Source of the DNA: an uncultured Lachnospiraceae bacterium
Lineage (GTDB): Bacteria; Bacillota_A; Clostridia; Lachnospirales; Lachnospiraceae
Direction: 5' to 3'
Assembly (NCBI GenBank): GCA_947564305.1
Contig: CANOBT010000007.1
Span: forward strand, 6,714 to 70,713
DNA: 64,000 nucleotides
Shown here: positions 36,781 through 46,055 of the stretch, piece after piece
How positions within the stretch are numbered: position 1 is the first letter of the stretch
How the letters are laid out: the number at the start of each line of letters is the position of its first letter
Program-made: the position numbers and the translations under genes
Notes under the pieces: model-generated
Database searches by the model: none
Told to the model about the DNA's origin: nothing
Seen by the model: only the letters and a program-made list of their open reading frames with translations

Positions 36781-38539
36781 CACAGGAACAATCTATGGGA
36801 TTAACGGCCCCGTCATCTATCTGAAAGGAAACACCGGCTTCCGTATGCAGGAAATGGTGTACGTGGGAAAAGAAAAACTGGTAGGCGAAGTCATTGCACT
36901 GGATAAGGAAATGACGACCATCCAGGTATATGAAGAGACAACGGGGCTTCGTCCGGGGGAAGAGGTCGTTGCAAGCGGAAGTGCGGTCTCTGTGACTCTG
37001 GCTCCCGGCATCCTGAACAATATCTTTGACGGAATCGAACGTCCGCTGGAAAAAATATCCGAAACCGGCGGTGCTTTTATCACACGAGGCGTCAGCGTTG
37101 ATGCCCTGGACCGAAACAAAAAATGGAAAACACACATTGTTGCATCTGTCGGTGATTTTCTGGACGCAGGCGATATTATTGCCCTTGTGCCGGAAACAAG
37201 CGCAATCGTGCATAAATGCATGGTTCCTCCGGATATGGCAGGAAAAGTGATTAAAGTCGTACCAGATGGCGAATATACCATTGATGAAACACTCATTACG
37301 TTAGAATTGGCAGATGGTTCTCAGAAGGAACTGACCATGACTCAGCACTGGCCGATTCGTGTTCCACGGCCGGTCAACAGCCGATTCTCAGCCTCTGTCC
37401 CACTGATTACAGGCCAACGGATCGTAGACACCATGTTTCCCATTGCCAAGGGCGGCACAGCCGCTATCCCCGGCGGATTCGGAACCGGAAAGACAATGAC
37501 TCAGCATCAGATTGCCAAATGGTCAGATGCAGACATTATCATCTATATCGGATGCGGAGAACGTGGGAATGAGATGACACAGGTTCTGGAGGAGTTTGGT
37601 GAACTGACCGACCCCAGAACAGGCAACCCGCTGATGGACAGAACTACATTGATTGCAAACACTTCCAATATGCCGGTTGCTGCCCGTGAAGCCAGCATTT
37701 ATACCGGACTTACTCTGGCAGAATACTACCGTGATATGGGATATGACGTGGCAATCATGGCAGATTCCACCTCCCGTTGGGCGGAAGCCTTGCGAGAGCT
37801 CTCCGGCCGTCTGGAAGAAATGCCTGCCGAGGAAGGTTTCCCGGCTTACCTTGCATCCAAGCTCTCTGCATTCTATGAAAGGGCCGGCATGATGCACAAT
37901 TTAAATGATACAAACGGCTCCGTAACAATCATTGGCGCCGTATCCCCGCAGGGCGGTGACTTCTCTGAGCCTGTCACACAGAATACCAAGCGTTTTGTCC
38001 GCTGTTTCTGGGGACTCGATAAGTCCCTTGCTTATGCAAGACATTACCCTGCCATCCACTGGCTGACAAGCTACAGTGAATATTTGAACGATCTGGCGCC
38101 CTGGTATCAGGACCGGGTATCACCAAAGTTCGTAGATTACAGAAACCGAATCATGGCTCTTTTGAACTCCGAGAGCAGCCTGTTGGAAATCGTAAAGCTT
38201 ATCGGAAGCGACGTATTGCCGGATGACCAGAAACTAGTTCTGGAAATCGCACGTGTCATCCGTCTGGGCTTCCTGCAGCAGAACGCATTCCATAAAGATG
38301 ACACCTGCGTTTCTATGGAAAAACAGTTTTTGATGATGGAAACAATCCTGTATTTGTATAAACAGTCCCGTGCCCTTGTAACCATGGGACATCCGATGTC
38401 TGTACTAAAATCGGAAGATATTTTCGACAGAGTGATTTCCATAAAATATGATGTGCCCAATGACCGTTTGGAATTATTCAGCCAATATCACCGTGATATT
38501 GATGAATTTTACCAGCGCGTCCTGGAGAAAAATGCATAA
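36773..38539 (+). CDS. ntpA: V-type ATPase catalytic subunit A
   Basis: The nucleotide-hydrolysing or -synthesising subunit, 588 residues. The Walker A loop GGFGTGKT is at 234-241; the family-specific non-homologous insertion (about 105-190), the YIGCGERGNEM and DSTSRWAEALRELSGRLEEMPAEEGFPAYL motifs follow. The start is TTG 36773, which lies five bases after GGGGGTGA and gives the usual N-terminus (LNTGTIYGINGPV); an ATG-initiated longer frame from 36707 would run through the end of ntpE and is not believed. Confidence 0.97.
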   Translation: MLNTGTIYGINGPVIYLKGNTGFRMQEMVYVGKEKLVGEVIALDKEMTTIQVYEETTGLRPGEEVVASGSAVSVTLAPGILNNIFDGIERPLEKISETGGAFITRGVSVDALDRNKKWKTHIVASVGDFLDAGDIIALVPETSAIVHKCMVPPDMAGKVIKVVPDGEYTIDETLITLELADGSQKELTMTQHWPIRVPRPVNSRFSASVPLITGQRIVDTMFPIAKGGTAAIPGGFGTGKTMTQHQIAKWSDADIIIYIGCGERGNEMTQVLEEFGELTDPRTGNPLMDRTTLIANTSNMPVAAREASIYTGLTLAEYYRDMGYDVAIMADSTSRWAEALRELSGRLEEMPAEEGFPAYLASKLSAFYERAGMMHNLNDTNGSVTIIGAVSPQGGDFSEPVTQNTKRFVRCFWGLDKSLAYARHYPAIHWLTSYSEYLNDLAPWYQDRVSPKFVDYRNRIMALLNSESSLLEIVKLIGSDVLPDDQKLVLEIARVIRLGFLQQNAFHKDDTCVSMEKQFLMMETILYLYKQSRALVTMGHPMSVLKSEDIFDRVISIKYDVPNDRLELFSQYHRDIDEFYQRVLEKNA

Positions 38540-38554
38540 GGGGGAAATGATGTC

Positions 38555-39943
38555 ATGGCAATTGAATATTTAGGCTTAAGCAGTATCAACGGCCCTCTGA
38601 TCGCCCTGGAAGGTGTGCAGGATGCTTTTTATGATGAAATCGTAGAGTTTATCATAAACGGCACCGAGCGGAAAATCGGGCGTATTGTTGAGGTGTATGA
38701 AGACAGAGCAGTCATTCAGGTATTTGAAGGTTCCGAAAATATGTCTCTGAAAAATACTCATACCCGTCTTACCGGACATCCGATGGAAATCGCACTTTCT
38801 CCGGATATGCTGGGCCGTACATTTAACGGAATCGGAGAGCCCATTGACGAATTGGGTCCTCTGACTTCCACATTAAGGCGGGATGTCAATGGACTCCCGC
38901 TGAACCCGGTAAAGCGGGAATATCCCAGAAACTTTATTCAGACCGGAATTTCGGCTATCGACGGTCTGACCACCTTAATCCGTGGACAGAAGCTTCCTAT
39001 TTTCTCCGGAAACGGTCTGCCCCACGACCAGCTTGCAGCACAGATTGTGAAGCAGGCTTCCCTGGGCGGGGATTCAAGCGAAGAATTCGCGATTGTATTT
39101 GCCGCAATGGGCGTCAAGCATGATGTCGCTGATTTCTTCCGCCGTACCTTCGAGGACAGCGGAGTTGCCGACCATGTAGCCATGTTCCTGAACCTGGCAA
39201 ATGACCCGGTTGTAGAACGTCTGATTACACCAAAGGTTGCTCTGACTGTGGCGGAATATCTGGCCTTTGAGTTAAATATGCACATTCTGGTTATCTTAAC
39301 GGATATGACCTCCTTTGCAGAGGCCATGCGTGAGGTTTCCTCTTCTAAGGGAGAGATTCCCAGCCGAAAAGGTTATCCGGGATATCTGTACAGTGAATTG
39401 GCAACCTTGTATGAGCGTGCCGGCATTGTCCAGGGAGTGAATGGCTCTGTGACCCAGCTTCCCATCCTGACCATGCCAAATGATGATATCACTCATCCAA
39501 TCCCTGACCTGACCGGATATATTACCGAGGGACAGATTGTATTGGAGCGTGGGCTGCACGGCCAGTCCATCTATCCTCCGATTAATATCCTGCCTTCCCT
39601 GTCCCGTCTGATGAAGGACGGAATCGGGGCCGGGTTTACAAGAGAGGATCACCAGGATTTGGCAAACCAGCTTTTCTCCGCCTATGCAAAGGTAGGAGAC
39701 GCCCGAAATCTGGCATCCGTTATCGGGGAGGACGAATTATCTCCGATAGATAAAAAATATCTCGCATTTGGAAATGAATTTGAGACTCGCTATATCGGCC
39801 AGGGTGTGAATGAGAACCGAACCATCGAACAGACTCTTGATCTGGGATGGGAACTTCTGGGAATGCTGCCAAGAGAAGAGCTTGACCGTGTAGATACAAA
39901 GATTTTGGATAAATACTATAAACCGATGGCGGAAGACGAATAA
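38555..39943 (+). CDS. ntpB: V-type ATPase subunit B
   Basis: The non-catalytic nucleotide-binding subunit, 462 residues, alternating with A in the head. Typical segments are [32 protein letters not shown] (no Walker A), [15 protein letters not shown], and [23 protein letters not shown] purine-rich GGGGGAAA lies upstream of the ATG. Confidence 0.97.
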   Translation: MAIEYLGLSSINGPLIALEGVQDAFYDEIVEFIINGTERKIGRIVEVYEDRAVIQVFEGSENMSLKNTHTRLTGHPMEIALSPDMLGRTFNGIGEPIDELGPLTSTLRRDVNGLPLNPVKREYPRNFIQTGISAIDGLTTLIRGQKLPIFSGNGLPHDQLAAQIVKQASLGGDSSEEFAIVFAAMGVKHDVADFFRRTFEDSGVADHVAMFLNLANDPVVERLITPKVALTVAEYLAFELNMHILVILTDMTSFAEAMREVSSSKGEIPSRKGYPGYLYSELATLYERAGIVQGVNGSVTQLPILTMPNDDITHPIPDLTGYITEGQIVLERGLHGQSIYPPINILPSLSRLMKDGIGAGFTREDHQDLANQLFSAYAKVGDARNLASVIGEDELSPIDKKYLAFGNEFETRYIGQGVNENRTIEQTLDLGWELLGMLPREELDRVDTKILDKYYKPMAEDE

Positions 39944-39978
39944 AAACCGCTTTTTAGGAAAGGGGGAGCTTGCACTAT

Positions 39979-40605
39979 ATGGACCCACGAACTTTTCCAA
40001 CCAAAGGAAATCTGATGCTGGCGAAAAACTCCCTGGCCCTCGCCAGGCAGGGATATGACCTGATGGATAAAAAGCGGAATATCTTAATTCGTGAGCTGAT
40101 GTCTCTGATTGATGAAGCCAGAGATATCCAGGAAGAGATTGACAGCACATTTACCTATGCTTACCAGTGTCTGCAGCGTGCCAATATTGAGCAGGGAATC
40201 AGTATGGTCTCTCAGCTCGCTTATACGGTTCCGGTGGAAAACTCCATCACGATCCATACACGAAGTATCATGGGCACTGAGATTCCACATGTAGGATATA
40301 CCCCGGCTCACGAACTTCCGACTTATGCGTTCAGTACGACAAGAGAATCCATCGACCAGGCCACAAAGGCATTTCAGAGGGTAAAAGACCTGACGGTAAA
40401 GTTATCCATGGTTGAAAATGCGGCCTATCGTCTGGCCACAAATATAAAAAAAACACAGAAGCGTGCAAATGCATTGCAAAATATCACAATCCCCATGTAT
40501 TCCGAACTGGTCAGCACCATTACGAATGCTTTGGAGGAAAAAGACAGGGAAGAATTTACCCGTCTGAAGGTCATCAAGAGGATGAAAGAGAAAAAAGGCT
40601 CATAA
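39979..40605 (+). CDS. ntpD: V-type ATPase subunit D (central shaft)
   Basis: A 208-residue shaft subunit with long N- and C-terminal helices (PTKGNLMLAKNSLALARQGYDLMDKKRNIL at the start is diagnostic; ENAAYRLATNIKKTQKRANALQN near the end). The start is ATG 39979, ten bases after GGGGGAG; an in-frame TTG at 39970 is too close to the site. It is the last gene of the operon, followed by a strong terminator. Confidence 0.95.
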   Translation: MDPRTFPTKGNLMLAKNSLALARQGYDLMDKKRNILIRELMSLIDEARDIQEEIDSTFTYAYQCLQRANIEQGISMVSQLAYTVPVENSITIHTRSIMGTEIPHVGYTPAHELPTYAFSTTRESIDQATKAFQRVKDLTVKLSMVENAAYRLATNIKKTQKRANALQNITIPMYSELVSTITNALEEKDREEFTRLKVIKRMKEKKGS

Positions 40606-40610
40606 CAAAC

Positions 40611-40656
40611 CGGTGCAAAATAGCTTGATTATACTGCTATTTTGCACCGTTTTTTT
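40611..40656 (+). terminator. Terminator of the V-ATPase operon
   Basis: A perfect 14-bp stem (CGGTGCAAAATAGC with 40636-40649, 11-base loop) followed by seven T residues. Confidence 0.95.
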
Positions 40657-40707
40657 ACACGTATACCCTGACGAGCCAAACGAATCCTATCTTTTCTTTA
40701 TGGGACA

Positions 40708-43700
40708 TCACATAAAATCAAATAAGCTCATCTGTCTGCCATTTCCTGCATTTTTATTTTGATGTGCTTTTTCCCTGTTGGCCAATTCAGCGGGAATCTC
40801 ACCCAAAAACGGGGATTCTTCCCTGGAAGTGGTCAGAATCAATTCCCTTCTCGCCCGGGTCACCCCCACATAGAACAGGCGCCGTTCCTCTTCCGCATCG
40901 GACGCATACTTTTCACTTTCAAAAGGAATCATCCCCTTTTTTGCCCCATAAATCATCACCACCGGAAACTCCAATCCCTTGGAACCGTGAAGGGTCATCA
41001 GCGTGACTGCGCTCGACGTATAATGTCTCTCTCCGCATCGCTTCAAGTCACTCTCTACCCCCAAGTCCAGGGCTTCCAGAAATTCCGCCATAGTGGGATA
41101 AAAAACAGAGGTCCGATAGAGTTTCTGCATCCCCTTCTTCTCTTCCAACTGCAAGTCTTCCATCCACTCTTCCAGAATTTTCTGCGGCTTTTTCTTTTTC
41201 ATAAGAGGCAGGTATTTTTCCCTCATGCTTTCGTAAATACAGTCTGTCATATCCCCGGCATCCAAATCCCATAAAAGTTTTAAAGCCATCTGTCCTGCCA
41301 GGTCATTCGACGAATCTGCAAGGCTTTTAAAGAAGCTGACAGAGCCCCGAACAGCCGGCTCCATGAGAAAATCATCTCTCCCGGCTACGACATAAGGAAT
41401 CCCTTCCTTTTTCAAACACTTCTCTAACAATTCTGCCTGTCGGCGGGTCCGGTACAATACAGCAATCTCTTCAAAACCTCGTACTCTGTGCTCATTTTCA
41501 GCATAGACCTCCTGGGCCTCAAGCATCCCGATTCCACCGGCAATCCGGTTGATTTCTTTTGCTACAAAAATGGCTTCCGCCATCTCACTGTCCGCCTCCA
41601 CGATTCTCACGGCTGCTCCATCTGGCGTATTGGAATGTAATCTCCTCTCTCCGCCCGGATTCTTAGAAATAACCTTTGATGCCAGACCTAGTATCTGCGG
41701 GGTTGAACGGTAATTTTCCACCAAAGTAATCTGACTGGTTTGTGGGAAGTCTTTTCTAAGCCGTACGAAACATCCGGCATCTGCCCCTCGAAATCCATAG
41801 ATGGCCTGGTCCGGGTCTCCTATGACAAACAATTCCTTTCCGCCTTGGTTCCAGGCTTTAATCAACTCATATTGCAGAGGGCTGATGTCCTGAAATTCAT
41901 CCACCAGAAGATAGGAAAATTGTCCCGCCCCATCCTCTTTCTGAGACGCCTCTAACTCCTGGGCGGCGTGCAATACCTCTATGAGTAAATCATCAAAATC
42001 CATTGCATTTAAATCTTTCAGATGCTGCTGATATGCTTCAAAGGCTTGCAGTATCCTTTCGTCTGATTCGATGGAATCATACTGCTTCAAACTCACTTTA
42101 TAATTGGATAGTTCTGTCAGAAATTGTTTTCTATCTAAATTCAAATCAAATTCCTTGATAATTCTATCTGCAATCTCCTTTGTCTCCATATCGCCGACTA
42201 AGGTAAATACAATCCCTCTGTCCTTCAAAAGCTTTCGTGCAATGGAATGAAAAGTACCAATCTGCAGTTTCTTAGCCGCTGCGCCCTTTCCAAGCTGCTC
42301 CCTGATTCGCGTTCTCAATTCCCCTGCTGCCTGATTCGTGAATGTAACAGCCGTGATATTGGAGGGTTTCACTCTCCTCGTCTCTAAAAGGTATAAAATG
42401 CGTGAGACTAACGTTTGCGTTTTTCCGGTTCCCGGCCCGGCCGTAACGGCTGTGACACGTTCTATGGAGCATACTGCCTGCTGCTGTTTTTCATTCAGAC
42501 TTTCCTTTTTTGCCGCCTCGACATCTGTTTTTTCTAAAAGGTGTGACTTACCTGCCGATTGTAATGCCGCCAGCTCCGTCTTTACATTTTTCTGTTCCCT
42601 TTTTGTGCTTTCCGAAAATACACTTCCAGGGAACAAGCTGAGCTGTCCATCCAGGGCATCCAATTCACTCTGTGTAAATAAACGAATTTCCCCATATTCT
42701 CCGTCAAACCCAGGAATCCTTTCTACCTCGCCTTTTCGTAGTTTGCGAATCCCCTCAGAGATCAATATACTGGAAGCACCTCGTATATCTTCCAACGGCA
42801 GTTCCCGCAAAATGCTAAATTCTGAACCCAGTTTTCCCAGCATATTCAGATATTCCCTCTGTACTTTTGCACTGGCAGCGGAATATCCCAGGGCCGCTCC
42901 AATGACTTCCGGCAGAGGAACCAGGCTTTCATAATACGCTCTCTTTTCTAAGACATCCCCTTCCGCCCTGTCTGCCAGCTGCTCAATACGGTGAGATACA
43001 CCGATGGTCAGTTTTCGCCCGCATACCGGACAGATTCCATGATATTTTTCCGTTTCTAATGGTGCCAGACAAAGATTGCATTTCCGATGTCCGTCATAGT
43101 GATATTTTCCCTCTTCCGGGAAAAACTCAATGGTTCCTCTTAAACCAACTCCCGTCTGAATCGCTTCTCTTAGCCCATTATAGGAAAGCTCGATATCTAA
43201 AAGGTTTGCCTCCCGCCCAAGCTTCGCGGGTGAATGGGCATCAGAATTCGAAATCAATTGGAAACCGTCCAGGGCAGAAACTCTCCAGTTCATCGGCGGG
43301 TCAGAAGAAAGCCCGGTCTCCATGGCATGAATATAAGATGACAAGTCTCCATAACATTCTTCCACGGAGTCAAAACCTGAAAACGCACCGAACAGCGAGA
43401 AATGCGGCGTCCAGATATGCGCAGGAACATAAACCGCCCGGGGGCATAATTCCAGCAGAATCTCCAACAGGTCATGGCAGTCCAAACCAAGAATCGGCCG
43501 GCCGTCTGAATGAATGTTACCGATTGCCTCTAATTTACGCGATATCACTTCTGCTTCATCAAGACCCGGCAGCAGAATCAGACTGTGTACTTTGCGCACC
43601 CTGTCATATTTTTTATAAATCGAACTGATTTCTCCCGTAATGACAAAACGCGGCTGCATAGTATCTGCAGCCGCAGGGTCTTCGATTCGATACTCTTTTT

Positions 43701-43896
43701 TCAAGGTGTAAAGTCCGTCCTGCGCAGGTTCTAACTTTTCTTTCAGTTCTTCCCTCCATGCCGGATGTGTAAAATCTCCGCTTCCCACAATTGTGATTCC
43801 TTTGCGTCTCGCCCATAAATCCAGAAATTCCGGCGTGCAGTCCTTACTTGTAGCGCGTGAATATCTGGAGTGAATATGTAAATCTGCTATATACAT
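40708..43896 (-). CDS. Fusion of endonuclease Q-like PHP nuclease with UvrD/PcrA-type helicase
   Basis: A 1062-residue protein. Residues 1-415 match the EndoQ/PHP-like family (endonucleases that cut 5' of deaminated bases): HIHSRYSR with H7/H9, GSGDFTHP (D41, H44), E89, H160/H165 and SNSDAHS (D219, H221) are metal-ligand candidates, followed by a zinc finger (C273, C276, C289, C292). A spacer (about 415-465) contains QLSLF (418-422). Residues about 465-1040 are a superfamily 1 helicase: GPGTGKT (487-493), VTFTNQAAGEL, LLVDEFQDISP, GDPDQAIYGFRGA, LMTLHGSKGLEFPVV and VGVTRARREL. The protein ends in QMSLFDFM. Both Q-x-SLF motifs resemble beta-clamp-binding sites. Role: probably repair of deaminated DNA coupled to unwinding, by inference. 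It is a single gene. Confidence 0.9.
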   Translation of the reverse strand: MYIADLHIHSRYSRATSKDCTPEFLDLWARRKGITIVGSGDFTHPAWREELKEKLEPAQDGLYTLKKEYRIEDPAAADTMQPRFVITGEISSIYKKYDRVRKVHSLILLPGLDEAEVISRKLEAIGNIHSDGRPILGLDCHDLLEILLELCPRAVYVPAHIWTPHFSLFGAFSGFDSVEECYGDLSSYIHAMETGLSSDPPMNWRVSALDGFQLISNSDAHSPAKLGREANLLDIELSYNGLREAIQTGVGLRGTIEFFPEEGKYHYDGHRKCNLCLAPLETEKYHGICPVCGRKLTIGVSHRIEQLADRAEGDVLEKRAYYESLVPLPEVIGAALGYSAASAKVQREYLNMLGKLGSEFSILRELPLEDIRGASSILISEGIRKLRKGEVERIPGFDGEYGEIRLFTQSELDALDGQLSLFPGSVFSESTKREQKNVKTELAALQSAGKSHLLEKTDVEAAKKESLNEKQQQAVCSIERVTAVTAGPGTGKTQTLVSRILYLLETRRVKPSNITAVTFTNQAAGELRTRIREQLGKGAAAKKLQIGTFHSIARKLLKDRGIVFTLVGDMETKEIADRIIKEFDLNLDRKQFLTELSNYKVSLKQYDSIESDERILQAFEAYQQHLKDLNAMDFDDLLIEVLHAAQELEASQKEDGAGQFSYLLVDEFQDISPLQYELIKAWNQGGKELFVIGDPDQAIYGFRGADAGCFVRLRKDFPQTSQITLVENYRSTPQILGLASKVISKNPGGERRLHSNTPDGAAVRIVEADSEMAEAIFVAKEINRIAGGIGMLEAQEVYAENEHRVRGFEEIAVLYRTRRQAELLEKCLKKEGIPYVVAGRDDFLMEPAVRGSVSFFKSLADSSNDLAGQMALKLLWDLDAGDMTDCIYESMREKYLPLMKKKKPQKILEEWMEDLQLEEKKGMQKLYRTSVFYPTMAEFLEALDLGVESDLKRCGERHYTSSAVTLMTLHGSKGLEFPVVMIYGAKKGMIPFESEKYASDAEEERRLFYVGVTRARRELILTTSREESPFLGEIPAELANREKAHQNKNAGNGRQMSLFDFM

Positions 43897-43981
43897 CGAA
43901 GCACCTTCTTCTATCTGTAAAATGTTATCTTTGCTATACCGTGTGACTATAAATTGTATTTCTTCACAACTTTTTGTATCC

Positions 43982-43995
43982 TGCCATAAATGGCA
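43982..43995. promoter_or_regulatory. Palindrome between the EndoQ-helicase and flavodiiron genes
   Basis: TGCCATAAATGGCA is a perfect 6-bp-arm palindrome in the divergent region. It could be an operator for either gene; it does not resemble the Gram-positive LexA box. Confidence 0.3.
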
Positions 43996-44036
43996 ATTTT
44001 AGTTTAGCATATTTTCCTATACTTGACTATATTTTA

Positions 44037-44064
44037 TTGCTTTCTTGTTAAAAAGTGGTATAAT
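44037..44064 (+). promoter_or_regulatory. Promoter for the flavodiiron gene
   Basis: TTGCTT (44037-44042) and TATAAT (44059-44064), 16-base spacer, about 57 bases before the ATG. Confidence 0.65.
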
Positions 44065-44120
44065 GTCAAGGATACTTAATTCGTCAGGAAAAATTTTTAA
44101 AACAAAGGAGTGGATTGCAA

Positions 44121-45911
44121 ATGGATATTACGAACGATATCAAATATGTAGGCGTCAACGACCACCAGGTTGACCTTTTTGAAGGACAGTATGTTGTGCC
44201 AAACGGCATGTCTTACAATTCCTATGTGGTCATGGATGAAAAAATAGCTGTATTTGACACTGTAGATGCCCGTTTTACCCATGAATGGCTGGACAATATT
44301 GAATCTGTCCTGGGTTCCCGTAAGCCTGATTATCTCATTATACAGCATATGGAGCCAGACCATTCTGCCAATATTGCCAACTTCATGCAAGTATATAAAG
44401 ATACCAAGATTGTTTCCTCTGTCAAAGCATTTGCCATGATGAAGCAATTCTTTGGTACAGATTTTGAGGACAGACAGGTTGTTGTAAAAGAGGGAGACAC
44501 CCTTTCTCTCGGAAAACATGAACTCGCTTTTGTCGCTGCACCGATGGTACACTGGCCGGAAGTCATTGTGACTTATGATAGCTGTGACAAGGTTCTGTTC
44601 TCCGCAGATGGATTCGGAAAGTTTGGCGCTCTTGACGTGGAAGAAGACTGGGCATGTGAAGCACGCCGTTACTATATTGGAATCGTTGGGAAATATGGTA
44701 CACAGGTTCAGAATCTTCTCAAAAAAGCATCCGGGCTGGATATCCAGACCATCTGCCCGCTGCATGGACCTGTCCTGAAGGAAAATCTTGGATACTATCT
44801 GGGACTTTATAATACATGGTCCTCCTATTCCGTAGAGACAGAAGGTATCTTGATTGCTTATACTTCTGTTTATGGAAATACAAAGAAAGCCGTAGAAACC
44901 TTGGCTGCAAAATTGAAAGCAAAGGGCTGCCCGAAGGTTGTCGTTGCTGACCTGGCGCGCGATGACATGGCTGAGGCCGTAGAAGACGCATTCCGCTATG
45001 GTAAGCTGGTTCTTGCTACCACTACTTATAATGCCGATATTTTCCCGTTTATGCGTGAATTTATCAATCATCTGACAGAACGCAATTATCAGAATCGGAT
45101 TGTTGGTTTGATTGAAAATGGTTCCTGGGCACCTATGGCTGCAAAGACTATGAAGAAAATGCTGGAAGGCTGCAAAAAGCTGACCTTTACTGACACTACT
45201 GTCCAGATTAAGTCTGCCTTAAATGAAGACAGCAGCGCACAGCTTGAGGCACTCGCTGAGGAACTCTGCCGTGACTATCTGGCTCAGCAGGATGAGACCG
45301 CAGACAAAAATGATATGACTGCATTGTTTAAAATCGGCTACGGTTTGTATGTCGTAACCTCCAATGACGGAAAGAAAGATAACGGATTAATCGTCAACAC
45401 AGTCTCCCAGGTTACCAATACTCCTAACCGTATTGCTGTTACAATTAATAAAGACAATTATTCCCATCATGTAATCAAGCAGACAGGAATCATGAATCTG
45501 AACTGTCTGTCCACCGATGCACCATTTAGTGTGTTTGAAAACTTTGGTTTCCAGAGCGGAAGAACGGCAGATAAATTTGCCAATTTCCAGCCGCTGCGCT
45601 CTGATAATGGACTGGCCTTCCTGCCAAGATACATCAATTCCTTCATGTCATTGAAGGTAGAGCAGTATGTAGACCTTGACACACACGGCATGTTCATCTG
45701 TACCATCACAGAGGCACGTGTCATCTCCGATGTGGAAACCATGACTTACACCTACTATCAGAATTACGTAAAGCCAAAGCCACAGACAGAAGGCAAGAAG
45801 GGCTTCGTTTGCGTTGTGTGCGGTTACATCTATGAAGGGGATGAACTGCCCGAAGACTTCGTATGCCCGCTCTGCAAACATGGGGCTGCGGATTTTGAAC
45901 CCATAGAATAA
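44121..45911 (+). CDS. Four-domain flavodiiron protein (MBL - flavodoxin - flavin reductase - rubredoxin)
   Basis: A 596-residue soluble protein that reduces O2 and/or NO, protecting anaerobes. The metallo-beta-lactamase-like domain carries the diiron ligands H76, E78, D80, H144, D163 and H215, with the usual spacing. A flavodoxin domain starts near 243 (AYTSVYGNTKKA binds FMN). A flavin-reductase-like domain spans about 400-540 (FKIGYGLYVVTSNDGKKDNGLI). A C-terminal rubredoxin follows (CVVCGYIYEG and CPLCKHG). The extra domains suggest electrons may pass from NAD(P)H to the iron site within one chain. The start is ATG 44121, ten bases after AAGGAG. It has its own promoter and terminator. Confidence 0.95.
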   Translation: MDITNDIKYVGVNDHQVDLFEGQYVVPNGMSYNSYVVMDEKIAVFDTVDARFTHEWLDNIESVLGSRKPDYLIIQHMEPDHSANIANFMQVYKDTKIVSSVKAFAMMKQFFGTDFEDRQVVVKEGDTLSLGKHELAFVAAPMVHWPEVIVTYDSCDKVLFSADGFGKFGALDVEEDWACEARRYYIGIVGKYGTQVQNLLKKASGLDIQTICPLHGPVLKENLGYYLGLYNTWSSYSVETEGILIAYTSVYGNTKKAVETLAAKLKAKGCPKVVVADLARDDMAEAVEDAFRYGKLVLATTTYNADIFPFMREFINHLTERNYQNRIVGLIENGSWAPMAAKTMKKMLEGCKKLTFTDTTVQIKSALNEDSSAQLEALAEELCRDYLAQQDETADKNDMTALFKIGYGLYVVTSNDGKKDNGLIVNTVSQVTNTPNRIAVTINKDNYSHHVIKQTGIMNLNCLSTDAPFSVFENFGFQSGRTADKFANFQPLRSDNGLAFLPRYINSFMSLKVEQYVDLDTHGMFICTITEARVISDVETMTYTYYQNYVKPKPQTEGKKGFVCVVCGYIYEGDELPEDFVCPLCKHGAADFEPIE

Positions 45912-45920
45912 TGTGATTTT

Positions 45921-45965
45921 ATGCAGAAAATCTGTCACTGACAGCGCTTCTGTATACTATAGCAT
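45921..45965. repeat. Stem-loop repeat, copy B
   Basis: TATGCAGAA (45920-45928) pairs with 45948-45956 and CTGTCA with TGACAG in the centre, forming a near-palindromic hairpin. Its right half (45931-45965) is about 80-85% identical by eye to 23265-23300. Confidence 0.65.
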
Positions 45966-45974
45966 ATAGAAAAA

Positions 45975-46017
45975 GGGCAGGTACTTTACAATTTTTGTAA
46001 GTTCCTGCTCTTTTTTT
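45975..46017 (+). terminator. Terminator after the flavodiiron gene
   Basis: GGGCAGG pairs with CCTGCTC, extended by ACTT/AAGT and ACAA/TTGT, and is followed by seven T residues. Confidence 0.88.
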
Positions 46018-46055
46018 GTCTCAAATTGACTTTATAGTGGAGGAAATGTTGCGAT

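Noticed and set aside
44097..45071. A 324-codon minus-strand frame antisense to the flavodiiron gene
   Set aside because: It mirrors codons of the conserved diiron and flavodoxin domains and has no recognisable start signals.
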